Positions 15,196-24,954 are shown, numbered from the stretch's first letter. The stretch is 44,550 nt of DNA from Aphanocapsa lilacina HA4352-LM1 (GCA_019359725.1 JAHHGR010000037.1:1-44550), one strand, 5' to 3'. Notes: generated from the sequence alone by a model not told the origin. Numbers and translations: made by a program.

Positions 15196-16650
15196 TCAAC
15201 TCGCGCTCGCAAGCGTGTCTTCGCCCAGGGCGGCGTACTGGCTGTCGTCGATACGTCCAGCTTGGTGCAGAGTGCGGGCGATACGTTCAAAGGGCAGTAC
15301 GGCGTGGGCATTGTACCCTTGCGATTGCAAAAAGGCGCTCGCCTCAGGACCGTGCTCGATGAGCACGACGATATCGCGGACCACCAATCCGGCGGACTGG
15401 AGCTTGCGCGCCCCTTCTACGGCGCTGTTGCCGGTGATCAAGATGTCGTCGACCACCACGACCGTTTCGCCCGTATAGAAGGTGCCCTCGATCGCCCGCC
15501 GGGTGCCGTGGGCTTTGACTTCCTTGCGCGGGAAGATGAGCGGCCGGTTGAGGTGAAGCGCCAGTCCGGTGGCGGTGGGCAGCGAGCCGTAGGGAATTCC
15601 TGCGATGCGATCGAAGTGCAAGGTGCTCAAGATCTCCGCGTAGGCGAGCAGCACCTGCTGAAAGAGCTGCGGGTTGGAGATAATCCGCCTGAGATCGATG
15701 TAGTACGGAAACACCGCACCGCTGGCCTGGACGTACTCGCCAAAGAGAATGCAGCCGGTGTCGAACAGCTGCAAGGCCAGATCCAGGAGCCGATCGGTTT
15801 CGATGAGGCAGACGTCCGGTTGCCAGAGGGTGCAGCTGCTCGGTACATCCCCGGGGACAGTCCGGGTCGCTTCAATTTCGCAGCGCAACGCTTCGACGCT
15901 GAGGCCCGGATTTTCTGCCCCCAGACACTCCTGGGGCACCGGCACCAGCAAACCGGCCCCCGCCGCATCGAGGCCGGCGGCGAGCATCGACGCGAGCGCT
16001 CCCGGCGGTGCGGCCCAGAGGCTGCGAACCATGATGAGCCGCTCGGGTGCGGCGGCGCGCACGCGCGCCAGGATCTCCGGCCGGACCGTGCCCACCTCCA
16101 GGCCCAATTGTTCGGGCAGACCCCAACCCCTCGCCTCGCGGACCACCTGTTGATACAGCGGCGGTTGCTGGCCCGGGTGCGCTTGCATCGCCTGGGCCGC
16201 CGGATTGGCGGTGTGGCAGAGGACGAATACCCCTTTGCGCGGGTAGAGCAAAAACGGCGCCACCGCATCCTGACCGGCAAAGGGATTGATGGTGACCGCA
16301 TCGACCTCCCAGTCCTCAAAGAACGTGCGCGCGAGCTGCGTACCGGTGTTGAGATCGCCGTGTTTGGCATCCAAAATGACCGGCAGGTGCGGCGGGATCC
16401 ATCCGAGCACCTCCAGCAACAGGTCGATCCCCGCCGGACCGAGGGCCTGATAGAAGCCGAGGGTCGGTTTGAAGGCGCAGACACAAGCGGCGGTCTGCTC
16501 GACGAGGGTGCGCATCCAGTCGCGCAAGGCGGCAATCGACGCGGTGCGGCCGTAGCGCTCGGGCAGCATCTCGGGGTTGGGATCGAGGCCGACGAATAGC
16601 AGACTGCCTGGCTGCGCGATGGCCTTGTCCAGTTTGTCGAAAAAATTCAT
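15196..16650 (-). CDS. pyrF-pyrE: Bifunctional OMP decarboxylase / orotate phosphoribosyltransferase
   Basis: One 484-residue chain covers the last two steps of UMP synthesis. Residues ~1-280 are a type 2 OMP decarboxylase (LLFVGLDPNPEMLPERYG; catalytic D-x-K-x-x-D in VILDAKHGDLNTGT; FVLCHTANP). Residues ~290-484 are orotate phosphoribosyltransferase (ASGAVFPYYIDLRRI; FDRIAGIPYGSLPTATGLAL; PRPP loop VVVVDDILITGNSAVEGARK). The order F-E is the reverse of the animal UMP synthase and is known from cyanobacteria and some parasites. ATG at 16650. The methyltransferase gene is divergent, 56 bp away. Confidence 0.95.
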   Translation of the reverse strand: MNFFDKLDKAIAQPGSLLFVGLDPNPEMLPERYGRTASIAALRDWMRTLVEQTAACVCAFKPTLGFYQALGPAGIDLLLEVLGWIPPHLPVILDAKHGDLNTGTQLARTFFEDWEVDAVTINPFAGQDAVAPFLLYPRKGVFVLCHTANPAAQAMQAHPGQQPPLYQQVVREARGWGLPEQLGLEVGTVRPEILARVRAAAPERLIMVRSLWAAPPGALASMLAAGLDAAGAGLLVPVPQECLGAENPGLSVEALRCEIEATRTVPGDVPSSCTLWQPDVCLIETDRLLDLALQLFDTGCILFGEYVQASGAVFPYYIDLRRIISNPQLFQQVLLAYAEILSTLHFDRIAGIPYGSLPTATGLALHLNRPLIFPRKEVKAHGTRRAIEGTFYTGETVVVVDDILITGNSAVEGARKLQSAGLVVRDIVVLIEHGPEASAFLQSQGYNAHAVLPFERIARTLHQAGRIDDSQYAALGEDTLASAS

Positions 16651-16706
16651 GGCTCTATGCCGCTGCCCTTTGGGCCATGATAGGCGCAGTTATCGGCTCT
16701 ATCGGC

Positions 16707-17498
16707 ATGTCCCAGGACGAACCCCCCGGTTTTTCGCTGCACCGGTTGCAGCCGCTGGAGCGCTTCAGCGACCGGGCGGACGATTATGCCCGCTACCGGC
16801 CGAGCTACCCCGCCGCCGCCCTCGACGCCATTTTTAAAGGGCTTGCAACGCCTGTGCACGCCGCAGACATCGGAGCGGGCACCGGGATCAGCTCCCGGCT
16901 GCTCGCCGAGCGCGGGGCAGCGGTCACGGCCATCGAGCCTAACCAGGCGATGCGCGCAGCCGCCATCCCCCATGCAGGCGTGGTCTTCCGCGCAGGCAGC
17001 GCCGAGCGGACCAGTCTCGCTGACGCATCCCAGCACCTGCTCACCTGTTTTCAATCGTTCCACTGGTTCGAGCCGGTGGCCTGCCTGGCAGAATTTGCCC
17101 GGATCCTCAGAGCGGGGGGCCGACTGGCCCTGGTCTGGAACGACCGCGACGAGCGCGACGGGTTCACCGCCGAGTACAGTGCACTGATCCGCCGAGTCTC
17201 CAGCCACCATCCCGCCACCCGCCGCGCCGATCGAAGGCAATCCGAGGCAATCCTGGCATTGCTCGGGGGGTCGGGCTACTTCGGCAACACCCGCACCCAC
17301 GCCTTTGCAAGCAGCCAGTCCCTCGACCTCGAAGCGCTGATCGGCCGCGTGCGCAGCAGCTCCTACATTCCCCTCGACGAGCCGTTACAGACGGCGCTGA
17401 GTGCGGATCTCAAAGCCCTGCACGCCCGCTGGACCGCCCCCAATGGCCTGGTCCCCCTGGTTTACAGGACCCACGTTTTTCTGTGCGAACGGAACTGA
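16707..17498 (+). CDS. SAM-dependent methyltransferase (class I)
   Basis: The 263-residue protein has a clear Rossmann methyltransferase core: FSDRADDYARYRPSYPAAAL at the start (typical of the UbiE/COQ5-like group), motif I AADIGAGTGISSRLLAERG, acidic end of beta 2 in TAIEPNQAMR, and CFQSFHWFEPVACLAEFARI-LRAGGRLALVWNDRD. Substrate unknown. The ATG at 16707 (MSQDEPPG) is preferred over the in-frame ATG at 16677, which overlaps the likely shared promoter with pyrF-pyrE. Confidence 0.85.
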   Translation: MSQDEPPGFSLHRLQPLERFSDRADDYARYRPSYPAAALDAIFKGLATPVHAADIGAGTGISSRLLAERGAAVTAIEPNQAMRAAAIPHAGVVFRAGSAERTSLADASQHLLTCFQSFHWFEPVACLAEFARILRAGGRLALVWNDRDERDGFTAEYSALIRRVSSHHPATRRADRRQSEAILALLGGSGYFGNTRTHAFASSQSLDLEALIGRVRSSSYIPLDEPLQTALSADLKALHARWTAPNGLVPLVYRTHVFLCERN

Positions 17499-17575
17499 AA
17501 AAAAGGGTGCCAGGGGCAAACCATTGACCATCAGGTTGTCACATCCCTTGAACGGCTTCACTCCCCAACACAATC

Positions 17576-17715
17576 GCAGCCCAACGGCGAGCAAGCCCCT
17601 TCGCCGCAGTCGACACGCGTCGTGCAGGCCCTGGAAGCATAAGCAAGGCCCGCCCACACAGTCTCGTTCCCACCGTGCCGCGAAGTCCGGGGGGTGTCGG
17701 GGGGCCGGCAGCCCC
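17576..17715 (+). repeat. Dispersed intergenic repeat, copy 1 (140 bp)
   Basis: This stretch aligns end to end with 26255-26395, same strand, with one single-base gap and about 120 of 140 positions identical. Best-kept blocks are CGCCGCAGTCGACACGCGTC and AGTCCGGGGGGTGTCGGGGG. Its 3' end holds a short hairpin, GGGGC-cggca-GCCCC. It lies between convergent genes (methyltransferase and FUSC protein). No coding potential was recognised. Confidence 0.85.
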
Positions 17716-17737
17716 GCGAGGCGGGGAGGGGGAGAGC

Positions 17738-17774
17738 GCGAGAGGGGAAGCGCGAAGGGGGTTCCACCTCTCGC
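17738..17774. other. GC-rich inverted repeat near the end of the FUSC gene
   Basis: GCGAGAGG followed by GGAA (17738-17749) pairs with TTCC-a-CCTCTCGC (17762-17774), giving a 12-pair interrupted stem just after dispersed repeat copy 1 and 31 bp beyond the FUSC stop. There is no T-run, so it is not a classic terminator; it may belong to a longer form of the repeat. Confidence 0.5.
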
Positions 17775-17805
17775 TCCACAGACTGTCGTACACAGCCAAC
17801 AACAT

Positions 17806-18897
17806 TCAAGAACCTGCCGCCAGTTTGCCGATTTCCCCCGCCAGTGCGTCCAGTTCAGCGGCCACTTTCTGAAGACCGGCCAGAAACGTCGTAAAGCGCA
17901 AAATTTCATCAAGACCGTAATTTCTGGTCACCTGCGCAGCGCGCAGCCTATCAAAGCCCTCGCCCACCGCACAGGCCATCCCATTCAATTCAGGCACGCG
18001 AACAACCCGGCGCGGCTCGCGCAACCTGGCGCCCAGAGCAGCCAATGCTCCCATCGTCGCTTCCACCAGCCCCTGGATCTCCGCTTCGAGGTGGCGATGC
18101 AGCCCCTCAGCGCCCGCCGCCGCACCCCGGCATTCCATAGAAAGCAGATCTTCCTGCAACCGTTCGATCAAAATCACCAGCGAAGCGAGCAGCGGATCTT
18201 GACTGCTCGGCGGCTCACGGCCGATATCGGCTGTGAGCAGCTGAGCCTGGATCAGCAGGCGTTTGACGGCGGCCCGCGCCTCGCCGATGGCCTCAAGCGC
18301 GCCGTTGCCCTGCCGATGGTTTTCGACCAAAGCGGCGTACAGACGCTCATCCTGCGCGAGTACCTCAGCTAGAACCAGACGCAGTTCGGAGCGCGAGCGC
18401 GGCGGCCAGAGGGTCACCGTTACCCCGAGAGCCACCAGGATGCCGAGGGTGACATCGATGAACCGCTCAAGGCCAAACAGCCAGGGACTGGCGCTCCCGG
18501 CGAGCAGAACGACGGCGAGGGTGACCGTGGCGATCCGAAAGCTTTCGTAAACCCGCAAGGCGGCGCAGACCAGGATGGCGAGCGTGATCCCCGCCCCCAG
18601 CACCAGGGAATTGAAAACTACGAGGCTACCGATCAGCGCCCCCAAAAAGGCCCCCACCGCCGTGCCCACCAGCCGTTGCTGCGAAGCGCCAAACGAACTG
18701 CCCAGGTTCGCCTGCATGACGATCACCGCCGAGACCACCGCCCAGGTCGGATCGGCAAGACCGATAAGGCGAGCGCCCAAGTCGGTGATCAAGGCCGCCG
18801 CCCCGGATTTGACGGCAATTTTGAGCGTTGCCGCCGTCTCCGACCGCAGGCGGTCGAGAAGCAGGCGTTTGCGCCAGGTCGGCGTCAACCCGAGCAT
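17806..18897 (-). CDS. FUSC / aromatic-acid-exporter-type membrane protein
   Basis: A 363-residue protein with a hydrophobic N-terminal half of about five to six membrane segments (KSGAAALITDLGARLIG, PTWAVVSAVIVMQANLG, AVGAFLGALIGSLVVF, ITLAILVCAALRVYE, FIDVTLGILVALGVTVTLW) and a helical cytoplasmic C-terminal half. ADPTWAVVSAVIVMQANLGS with GASQQRLVGTAVGAFLG is the signature of the FUSC/ArAE family (pfam FUSC_2), putative exporters of aromatic acids. ATG at 18897. It lies 67 bp downstream of the M56 peptidase gene on the same strand and may be co-transcribed. Confidence 0.85.
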   Translation of the reverse strand: MLGLTPTWRKRLLLDRLRSETAATLKIAVKSGAAALITDLGARLIGLADPTWAVVSAVIVMQANLGSSFGASQQRLVGTAVGAFLGALIGSLVVFNSLVLGAGITLAILVCAALRVYESFRIATVTLAVVLLAGSASPWLFGLERFIDVTLGILVALGVTVTLWPPRSRSELRLVLAEVLAQDERLYAALVENHRQGNGALEAIGEARAAVKRLLIQAQLLTADIGREPPSSQDPLLASLVILIERLQEDLLSMECRGAAAGAEGLHRHLEAEIQGLVEATMGALAALGARLREPRRVVRVPELNGMACAVGEGFDRLRAAQVTRNYGLDEILRFTTFLAGLQKVAAELDALAGEIGKLAAGS

Positions 18898-18964
18898 AGT
18901 TACTTCGCCTGTAACGCAACTTTTCTACAATAACGAACAGCCAATTGCGCTGTGGAGCGAACGA

Positions 18965-21211
18965 CTAGAGCTGCTCCACGGCCAGCCGGCCCAGCCGGGT
19001 GAGGACGCGACGGCGGTCGGTGGCCGAGGGAATCGAATCGCAGGCCCGGTAAAAGGCGGCGAGCAGCGTCGGGTCGTGGGTAGTGGCGACTTGCGGGGCC
19101 ATGTGCAACAGCAGCCGGGCGCGGTCGTCGCTCGAAGGAATACTCTGCATCGCCTCCAGAATGCCCAGGATCACCGGCCGATAGCCGCCGCCCTGGTGTT
19201 CGAGCAGCCGCGAGAGCACGCGCCGCTTGTCGCTGGAGGAGCTGACCCCGGCGTAGGCGTCAAAAAAGGCGGCAAGGCCCACTGCGTCCAGGGGTAATCC
19301 CGCCGCCTTGAGCAACACGTTCGCTTTGTCGCCGCTCGCGGCAATGCCGTGCACCGCTCTGAGGACACTGCGGGTGACGCTCTCGCTCGGGGGCAAATCG
19401 AGCAATTCACCCAGCACGCGCCGCCGGTCACCGGAGGAAGTGAGCGTATCGATTCCCTCCAGCACCCCCGCGACGACGGCTTCGCTTTCAGGCGGTGCAA
19501 GGTGGAGCACCTCAACAAGCACCCGGCGCTTGCTGCCGTCCGCACTCAGGGTCCGCACACTGCGCAGCACCCGCAGCAGGACGCCCTCGTCCAGGTCGGT
19601 TCTTTCAAGAATTGTAGAAAGCACCCGACGGCGGTCGTCATCGGCGGACAAACCCTCGATCAGCCGAAAAAAGGCGGGCGTGAGCGGCGCGCCGCTTTGG
19701 GGGTCGCCCTCGGCGTAAGCTCTCAGGGCGCGGGCGCGATCGGAGGCCGACGGCATCGATGCGATCGCAGCAAGCACCTCCTGGGGCGAGGGAATCGCCT
19801 CCTCCAGCACCTCGGTGGCGAGCACGACGCCGGTCAAATCCTGCGGGGCATCTTCCTCGCCGTCGAAAGCGGCAATGGCGACGGGAGCTTCGACCCGGCG
19901 AGCCACTTTGGGGGCGGCGCGCTCGGCCACAGCCCGCTTCGCCATCCGCTCGAACTCGGCCTCCATGCGCGCGTACTCCGCCTCGTGCCGGGCGTGTTCA
20001 AGCTCCAGGCGGGCATACTCGGCCTCGCGCCGTTGTTCGGTGCGCTCCAGTTCCTGCCGGGCGCGCTCGAAGTCGGCGGCAAACGCCCCCGCCTCCAGGT
20101 CCAGCTGCGCGGGAGCCACTGCAAAATCGGGAGCAGCCTCGGGGCGAGGGACCGCCACCACCGGCACCATCTGAACGGCAAAGGCGGAAGCGGTCAACAG
20201 CACCGCCGCCGCCACCGCCAGAATCGGCGAGGAGAGCCTGGGCCGGGTGTTGCGGTCGCGCTTGAGCAGCATTTCGACCCGCCGCCGGATCTGGGAAGTG
20301 CCGCTCAGCACCCCGGGGTGCAACCGGTTCGTCCCAGAAGCGCGCGTCAGTTCGATCAACCGGGCAAGGCAGGCGGCGTAAGGGAGCGGTTTGCCGGTCG
20401 CGGCGATCACGGCGTCGTCGCAGGCTATCTCCCGCTCGGTATCGAGCCGCCGGGCGATCCACAGCACGGCGGGGTGAAAGCACAAGAGCGCCTCGATCAC
20501 CTTTTGCACCAGATTGGTCCAGTCGTCCCAGCGGCGCAGATGCGCCAGTTCGTGCAGAGCGATCTGCTCCAGTTCACTGTCGCTCAACTGTGCCAGCAGC
20601 GCCTCCGGGAGGATCACCGTCGGGTTAAAGAGACCCACCGCCACCGGCACCGGCACGTCCCGAGCGCTGCACAGCCGCACCGGTCGGGGGGTGGTCGCAA
20701 GCCACGGCTCCAGTGCCTCGCGATAGGCGCTCTGCAGCGGCACACTGCGCGCTTTGAGCCGTCGCAAGGCGCCTAAACCGTTCAGGACGCCGGCCAGCCG
20801 ATAACCGGCAAAGCCCAACCAGATTCCAACCAGCCCCACAGGCCAGCTGTCGGGCACCTGCGGCAATTGCCAATCGGAATCCCTTGGAGCCGGGGCGGAG
20901 GGTTCTTCCACGGGCGCCGTCTCCATTTCGGCGGCCGGAGCCCCCGCAACCGCAGAGGCAGCTACCACCCGTTCCGCCCCTTTGGGAACCGGGGCAGAGA
21001 CGGTGGGCAGGCGCCCGGATACCAGCGGCAGGACGGCCACCGTCACCAGCACAGCACACCAGACGGCGTAGCGGGTCGCGGCATTGAGGCGCTTTGCCGA
21101 AGCCATCGGCACGGCCACCACCGCCGTCAGCAGGGCACCCTGCCATAGACCGTTGAGCAATGCCTCGGCAATCGCGGCTGAGAGATCGGCGAAGACGCTC
21201 AAGTGGGGCAT
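18965..21211 (-). CDS. M56 (BlaR1-like) membrane metallopeptidase with C-terminal HEAT-like repeats
   Basis: A 748-residue protein. The N-terminal third has four hydrophobic segments (for example ALLTAVVAVPMASAK, YAVWCAVLVTVAVLPLV, VGLVGIWLGFAGYRLAGV) and the M56 zinc site HELAH (220-224) with the third ligand in EREIACDDAV (Glu260). After a membrane segment near SSPILAVAAAVLLTASAFAV comes a coiled coil with A-E-Y-A-R and E-L-E heptads, then about six to seven repeats of ~41 residues built on S-S-(G/S)-D-(R/K)-R-R-V-L, ending in VLTRLGRLAVEQL. Instead of the penicillin-binding sensor of BlaR1 it has this repeat domain. No BlaI/MecI-type repressor gene is nearby. It starts 52 bp after the ABC ATPase gene; FUSC follows. 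Confidence 0.85.
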   Translation of the reverse strand: MPHLSVFADLSAAIAEALLNGLWQGALLTAVVAVPMASAKRLNAATRYAVWCAVLVTVAVLPLVSGRLPTVSAPVPKGAERVVAASAVAGAPAAEMETAPVEEPSAPAPRDSDWQLPQVPDSWPVGLVGIWLGFAGYRLAGVLNGLGALRRLKARSVPLQSAYREALEPWLATTPRPVRLCSARDVPVPVAVGLFNPTVILPEALLAQLSDSELEQIALHELAHLRRWDDWTNLVQKVIEALLCFHPAVLWIARRLDTEREIACDDAVIAATGKPLPYAACLARLIELTRASGTNRLHPGVLSGTSQIRRRVEMLLKRDRNTRPRLSSPILAVAAAVLLTASAFAVQMVPVVAVPRPEAAPDFAVAPAQLDLEAGAFAADFERARQELERTEQRREAEYARLELEHARHEAEYARMEAEFERMAKRAVAERAAPKVARRVEAPVAIAAFDGEEDAPQDLTGVVLATEVLEEAIPSPQEVLAAIASMPSASDRARALRAYAEGDPQSGAPLTPAFFRLIEGLSADDDRRRVLSTILERTDLDEGVLLRVLRSVRTLSADGSKRRVLVEVLHLAPPESEAVVAGVLEGIDTLTSSGDRRRVLGELLDLPPSESVTRSVLRAVHGIAASGDKANVLLKAAGLPLDAVGLAAFFDAYAGVSSSSDKRRVLSRLLEHQGGGYRPVILGILEAMQSIPSSDDRARLLLHMAPQVATTHDPTLLAAFYRACDSIPSATDRRRVLTRLGRLAVEQL

Positions 21212-21263
21212 GGCGGCTCACTGGGTGTAGGAAGCGGTGGAGCGTGTACTTTCTGACATCGTT

Positions 21264-21974
21264 TCAATGGGCCTGAACCGGCACGGCGTCCGAATGGACG
21301 ACGCACCCGTCCAGCAGGTGGATGGTGCGGCTTGCGCAGCGGGCGAAGCGCGGATCGTGGGTGACGATGCAGATGGTGGTGCCGCCCCGGTGCAATTCAC
21401 CCAGAAGCTCCATCACCGTCTCACCGTTGGCCGAATCGAGGTTGCCGGTCGGCTCGTCCGCCAGCAAAAGCGGGGGCCTTCCCGCCAGGGCGCGGGCGAC
21501 GGCGACGCGCTGCTGCTGACCGCCCGACAGTTGTGCCGGATAGTGTTTGCGGCGGTGGGCGAGGCCGACGCACTCCAGGGCCGCTTCGACGCGCCGCTCG
21601 CGCTCGCCGGCCGCAAGCCCCCGGTAAGTCAAGGGCAACTCGACGTTCTCGGCGACACTCAAATCGCCAATCAGATTGAACGCCTGAAAGATCAAGCCGA
21701 TGCGGCGGCTGCGCAGGCGCGAACGCTCCAGGGGGCCAAGCCGGGAGACCGGCTTGCCTTCAAAAAAATACTCGCCGCCGGTGGGTGCATCGAGCAGGCC
21801 CAAAATCGACAGCAACGAAGACTTGCCGCAACCGCTCGGACCGGCGATCGCCACGTACTCGCCCGCCCCGACCGTCAGACTCACCTCCGAAAGGGCGCGC
21901 GTCTCCACAGCATCGGTGACAAAAACCCTCGAAACGTTCTCCAACTGGATCAGCGGTCGGTAGTCGGTGCTCAT
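21264..21974 (-). CDS. ABC transporter ATP-binding protein (MacB/LolD type)
   Basis: A complete 236-residue nucleotide-binding domain: Walker A GPSGCGKSS, Q-loop LIFQAFNLIGDLSVAENVEL, signature LSGGQQQRVAVARAL, Walker B LLLADEPTGNLDS and switch His in IVTHD. The A-F-N-L...E-N-V-E-L-P-L Q-loop region is characteristic of the MacB/LolD/FtsE group that works with lipoprotein- or macrolide-type permeases. No permease gene accompanies it; the next gene is an M56 peptidase, in the way BceAB-like or peptidase-linked systems are sometimes arranged. The ATG at 21974 (MSTDYRPLIQLENVS) fits the family; in-frame ATGs at 21992 and 22013 are alternatives. A repeat-flanked promoter lies upstream. Confidence 0.9.
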   Translation of the reverse strand: MSTDYRPLIQLENVSRVFVTDAVETRALSEVSLTVGAGEYVAIAGPSGCGKSSLLSILGLLDAPTGGEYFFEGKPVSRLGPLERSRLRSRRIGLIFQAFNLIGDLSVAENVELPLTYRGLAAGERERRVEAALECVGLAHRRKHYPAQLSGGQQQRVAVARALAGRPPLLLADEPTGNLDSANGETVMELLGELHRGGTTICIVTHDPRFARCASRTIHLLDGCVVHSDAVPVQAH

Positions 21975-22032
21975 GGGGCAGAAAAATCGCATAGGGCCGA
22001 AAAGGCGCAACAACCGTGAATTGCCCGTGTCT

Positions 22033-22106
22033 ACTAAATTATTAATTGCTCTTGCGCTCAGCCTACCGCCCGCTCCGTGGCCCTGTCAACTAAGTAATTA
22101 ATAGCC
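22033..22106 (-). promoter_or_regulatory. Predicted promoter flanked by an 18-bp direct repeat
   Basis: On the minus strand a perfect -35 TTGACA (22089-22084) and a weak -10 TAGGCT (22065-22060), 18 bp apart, precede the ABC ATPase gene. Two AT-rich direct repeats flank them: ACTAAATTATTAATTGCT (22033-22050) and ACTAAGTAATTAATAGCC (22089-22106), 14 of 18 positions identical. In a GC-rich genome this placement suggests paired operators for the ABC/M56/FUSC cluster. The upstream repeat abuts the end of the acetyl-CoA ligase gene. Confidence 0.45.
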
Positions 22107-24875
22107 TCAGGTTAGTTCGAGCACGGCGAGCTGGACGGGGTCGCCCGGCCGTTCGACCAGTTCAAATCCGAGTCGGGTGCAAATGCGCTGCATCACCAGG
22201 TTGGTGGTCAAGATTTCGGCGCGGATGGCGCTGAGGTTTTCGTCGCGGGCTACGGCGATGAGCCGTTTGAGCATTTCGGTGCCCAGGCCCTGACCGTGGA
22301 GCCGGTCGCTGACCATCATCGAAAATTCCGCCCGGGTGGTGCCGGGGATTTTGCTGAGCCGCCCCACGGCGACGATCTCCGCCCGCTCGTTTTTGGGGTC
22401 GCGGATTTTGGCCACCAGGGCCATCTCCCGGTCGTAATCGATAAAGCAAAGCCGGGCGAGACGTTCGTGGGCGACGCGGCGGCTGAGCTTGAGAATCTGG
22501 AAGTAGCGCTGGTAGACGCTTTCGGGCGAGAGGCTCTCGTGGAAGTGCACCGCGAGCGGTTCGTCCTCCGGCCGGATCGGTTCGATGAGCACTTCAGTCC
22601 CGTCGCGCAACGTCCAGGGGGCGCGGTACTGGAGGGGGTAGGGCCGGATGGCGGGCCGGGGCAGATCGCTGTCGGGAATGGTTTCGGGGTGCAGTACGAC
22701 GCGGGCGTCGAGGGCAATCAGCGTCGGGGCGTCGCTGTCGCCGGGCCGGGCCAACAGCGGGTTGATGTCGATTTCGCGGATGCGCGGCTGCTCGGTGACC
22801 AGTTGGCTGAAGCGCACCAGGAGACGCTCCAGGGCGGCGAGATCCACAGGTGCCCGGCCGCGCACCCCCAGCAGCGCCCCATAAATGCGCGTCTGCTCCA
22901 TCATCCGCCGCGCCAGGGTGGTGTTAAGGGGCGGCAGACCGAGGGCGCGGTCTTTGAAGACTTCGACTAATTGCCCGCCGGTGCCGAAGAGCAGCACCGG
23001 CCCGAATTGGCCGTCGATGCTGCTGCCCAGGATGAGTTCGTAGCCGTCGAGGCGAACCATCGGTTGAACGCTCACCCCCAGAAAATGGGGTTTCTCCGGG
23101 GAGGGTTGGAGTTTGCCCGCGCGTTCCTGCGCCTCCACCGCCCCAGCAACGGCGCGGTAGGCGGCGCGCACGGCCTGGGCGTCCCCCAGGTTCAGGTGCA
23201 CCCCCCGCACGTCGCTCTTGTGGGTGATCGTCTCGGAGTGCAGCTTCACGACCACCGGGTAGCCGATCACCCCCGCGGCGGCGACGGCCGCCTCTTCGTC
23301 CGCTGCCACGCGCGTCTCGACCGTCGGGATGCCGTAGGCAGCCAGCAGCGCTTTGGCCTCGAATTCGGTGAGCAGCGTCCTGCCCGCTTGCCGGGCTGCG
23401 GTGAGTATCCCTGCGGCGGCCCGCTCGATGCCCGTGTCCGCTTCTGTGGCGGAGGGCGTCTCGTAGATGCCGCGCAGGTTGTAGCTGTAGAGGCCCATAT
23501 AGTTGAAGACGCGCGCGGCGGTATCCGGGTAGGTGTAAGTAGGAACGCCCGCGCGGTTGAGCAACGCTTCTCCCGCCGCCACTTCCGCTCCTCCCATCCA
23601 ACTGGCCAAAATCGGCTTGTGGTGCAGGTCGCGGCTGCATTCGACCAGTTGACGGGCGGTCTCGGTGGGTTGACTCATCGCCTGGGGGGTGAGGATTACC
23701 AAAAGCCCGTCGCTACCCGGATCGCAGGCGGCGGCGGCGAGCGTCCGGGTGTAGCGCTCGGGTTCGGCGTCGCCCAAAATGTCGATCGGGTTGCCGTGGC
23801 TCCAGTGGTCGGGCAGCAGTTGGTCCAGTTCGGCGACGGTCTCGGGCGACAGCGCGGCAAGCTCTCCGCCCGCGCCGACGAGGGCGTCGGTGGCGAGCAC
23901 CCCCGGCCCGCCCGCGTTGGTGAGGATGGTGAGCCGGCGCCCCCGCGGACGCGGCTGTTTGGCGAGGACTTCGGCCATGTTGAACAGCTCCGAGACGCTC
24001 GCCACCCGCAGGACGCCCGTGCGCCGGAAGGCGGCATCCAGCACCTCGTCGCTGCCGGTGAGCGCACCCGTGTGGCTGGTGGCAGCCTGGGCCGCCGCCG
24101 CCGTCCGGCCCGCCTTGATGACGATGATCGGCTTGGTGTAGGCCACCTCCCGCGCCGCCGACAAAAACGAGCGCGCGTCGCCGATCGATTCCATGTAGAT
24201 AACGATGCTCTCGGTGCGGGGGTCATCCCCGAGATAGTCAATCCAGTCGCCCCAGCCCACATCGAGCATCGAGCCCATCGAGACGAAGGCGCTGAAGCCG
24301 ACGTGCTCGCGAAAGCTCCAGTCGAGAATCGACGTGCAAAGAGCACCGCTCTGGCTGAGAAACCCGACGCTGCCGGGGTTGGCCATAGCACCGGCAAACG
24401 TGCCGTTGAAGCCCAGATGCGGGTTCATCACCCCCAGGCAGTTGGGACCGACAATCCGCATCCCGCCCTTTCGCGCCTCGGCGAGCACCTGCCGCTCCAG
24501 TTCGGCCCCTACCTCCCCCGTCTCCCGAAATCCGGCGGAGATCACAATTGCCCCCGGCACCCCCGCCTCGGCGCACTCGCGGATCACCCCCGGCACCGTG
24601 GCGGCCGGGGTGACGACGATGGCCAGTTCCACCCGTTCACCGACCGCGGCAACGGTCGGGTAGGCTTTGACGCCCAGCACGGCGGGCCGCTTGGGGTTGA
24701 CCGGAAAGACCGTGCCGCCGAAGGGATTGCCCAGCAAATTGGCGAGGATCGTGCGGCCGACGCTGCCCGGCCGGTCGGTGGCGCCAATTACCGCCACACT
24801 TTTGGGAGCAAAGATGAGATCCAACGGTCGGCGCATCGAGCGTAAAACGTCCTGGGCCGGATCGGTGGTGAGCAT
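22107..24875 (-). CDS. Acetate-CoA ligase (ADP-forming)-like protein fused to GNAT acetyltransferase
   Basis: A 922-residue, four-part protein: CoA-binding domain ([20 protein letters not shown]), succinyl-CoA-ligase-like flavodoxin domain ([20 protein letters not shown]), ATP-grasp domain ([50 protein letters not shown]) and a C-terminal GNAT domain of ~170 residues ([36 protein letters not shown]). This order is that of the Pat/PatZ protein lysine acetyltransferases, which acetylate acetyl-CoA synthetase and other enzymes. Whether it keeps ligase activity cannot be told from the sequence. The ATG at 24875 ([11 protein letters not shown]) is plausible. It appears monocistronic. Confidence 0.92.
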   Translation of the reverse strand: MLTTDPAQDVLRSMRRPLDLIFAPKSVAVIGATDRPGSVGRTILANLLGNPFGGTVFPVNPKRPAVLGVKAYPTVAAVGERVELAIVVTPAATVPGVIRECAEAGVPGAIVISAGFRETGEVGAELERQVLAEARKGGMRIVGPNCLGVMNPHLGFNGTFAGAMANPGSVGFLSQSGALCTSILDWSFREHVGFSAFVSMGSMLDVGWGDWIDYLGDDPRTESIVIYMESIGDARSFLSAAREVAYTKPIIVIKAGRTAAAAQAATSHTGALTGSDEVLDAAFRRTGVLRVASVSELFNMAEVLAKQPRPRGRRLTILTNAGGPGVLATDALVGAGGELAALSPETVAELDQLLPDHWSHGNPIDILGDAEPERYTRTLAAAACDPGSDGLLVILTPQAMSQPTETARQLVECSRDLHHKPILASWMGGAEVAAGEALLNRAGVPTYTYPDTAARVFNYMGLYSYNLRGIYETPSATEADTGIERAAAGILTAARQAGRTLLTEFEAKALLAAYGIPTVETRVAADEEAAVAAAGVIGYPVVVKLHSETITHKSDVRGVHLNLGDAQAVRAAYRAVAGAVEAQERAGKLQPSPEKPHFLGVSVQPMVRLDGYELILGSSIDGQFGPVLLFGTGGQLVEVFKDRALGLPPLNTTLARRMMEQTRIYGALLGVRGRAPVDLAALERLLVRFSQLVTEQPRIREIDINPLLARPGDSDAPTLIALDARVVLHPETIPDSDLPRPAIRPYPLQYRAPWTLRDGTEVLIEPIRPEDEPLAVHFHESLSPESVYQRYFQILKLSRRVAHERLARLCFIDYDREMALVAKIRDPKNERAEIVAVGRLSKIPGTTRAEFSMMVSDRLHGQGLGTEMLKRLIAVARDENLSAIRAEILTTNLVMQRICTRLGFELVERPGDPVQLAVLELT

Positions 24876-24954
24876 CCTGGAGCACCTGAGAAAATCTTTC
24901 CCATGCTACCGGTCGGCTAGTCAGGACTTCTAGACGCCCAGCGGATGAACCGCT

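Noticed and set aside
17690..17732. G-quadruplex in the G-rich part of dispersed repeat copy 1
   Set aside because: G-runs exist, but one loop would be about 18 bases, outside the canonical pattern.
17401..18372. 323-codon plus-strand frame
   Set aside because: It shadows the end of the methyltransferase, passes through the dispersed repeat and runs antisense to the FUSC gene.
19349..20776. 475-codon plus-strand frame opposite the M56 gene
   Set aside because: Repetitive His/Gln/Arg-rich shadow; the minus-strand HELAH protein is the real gene.
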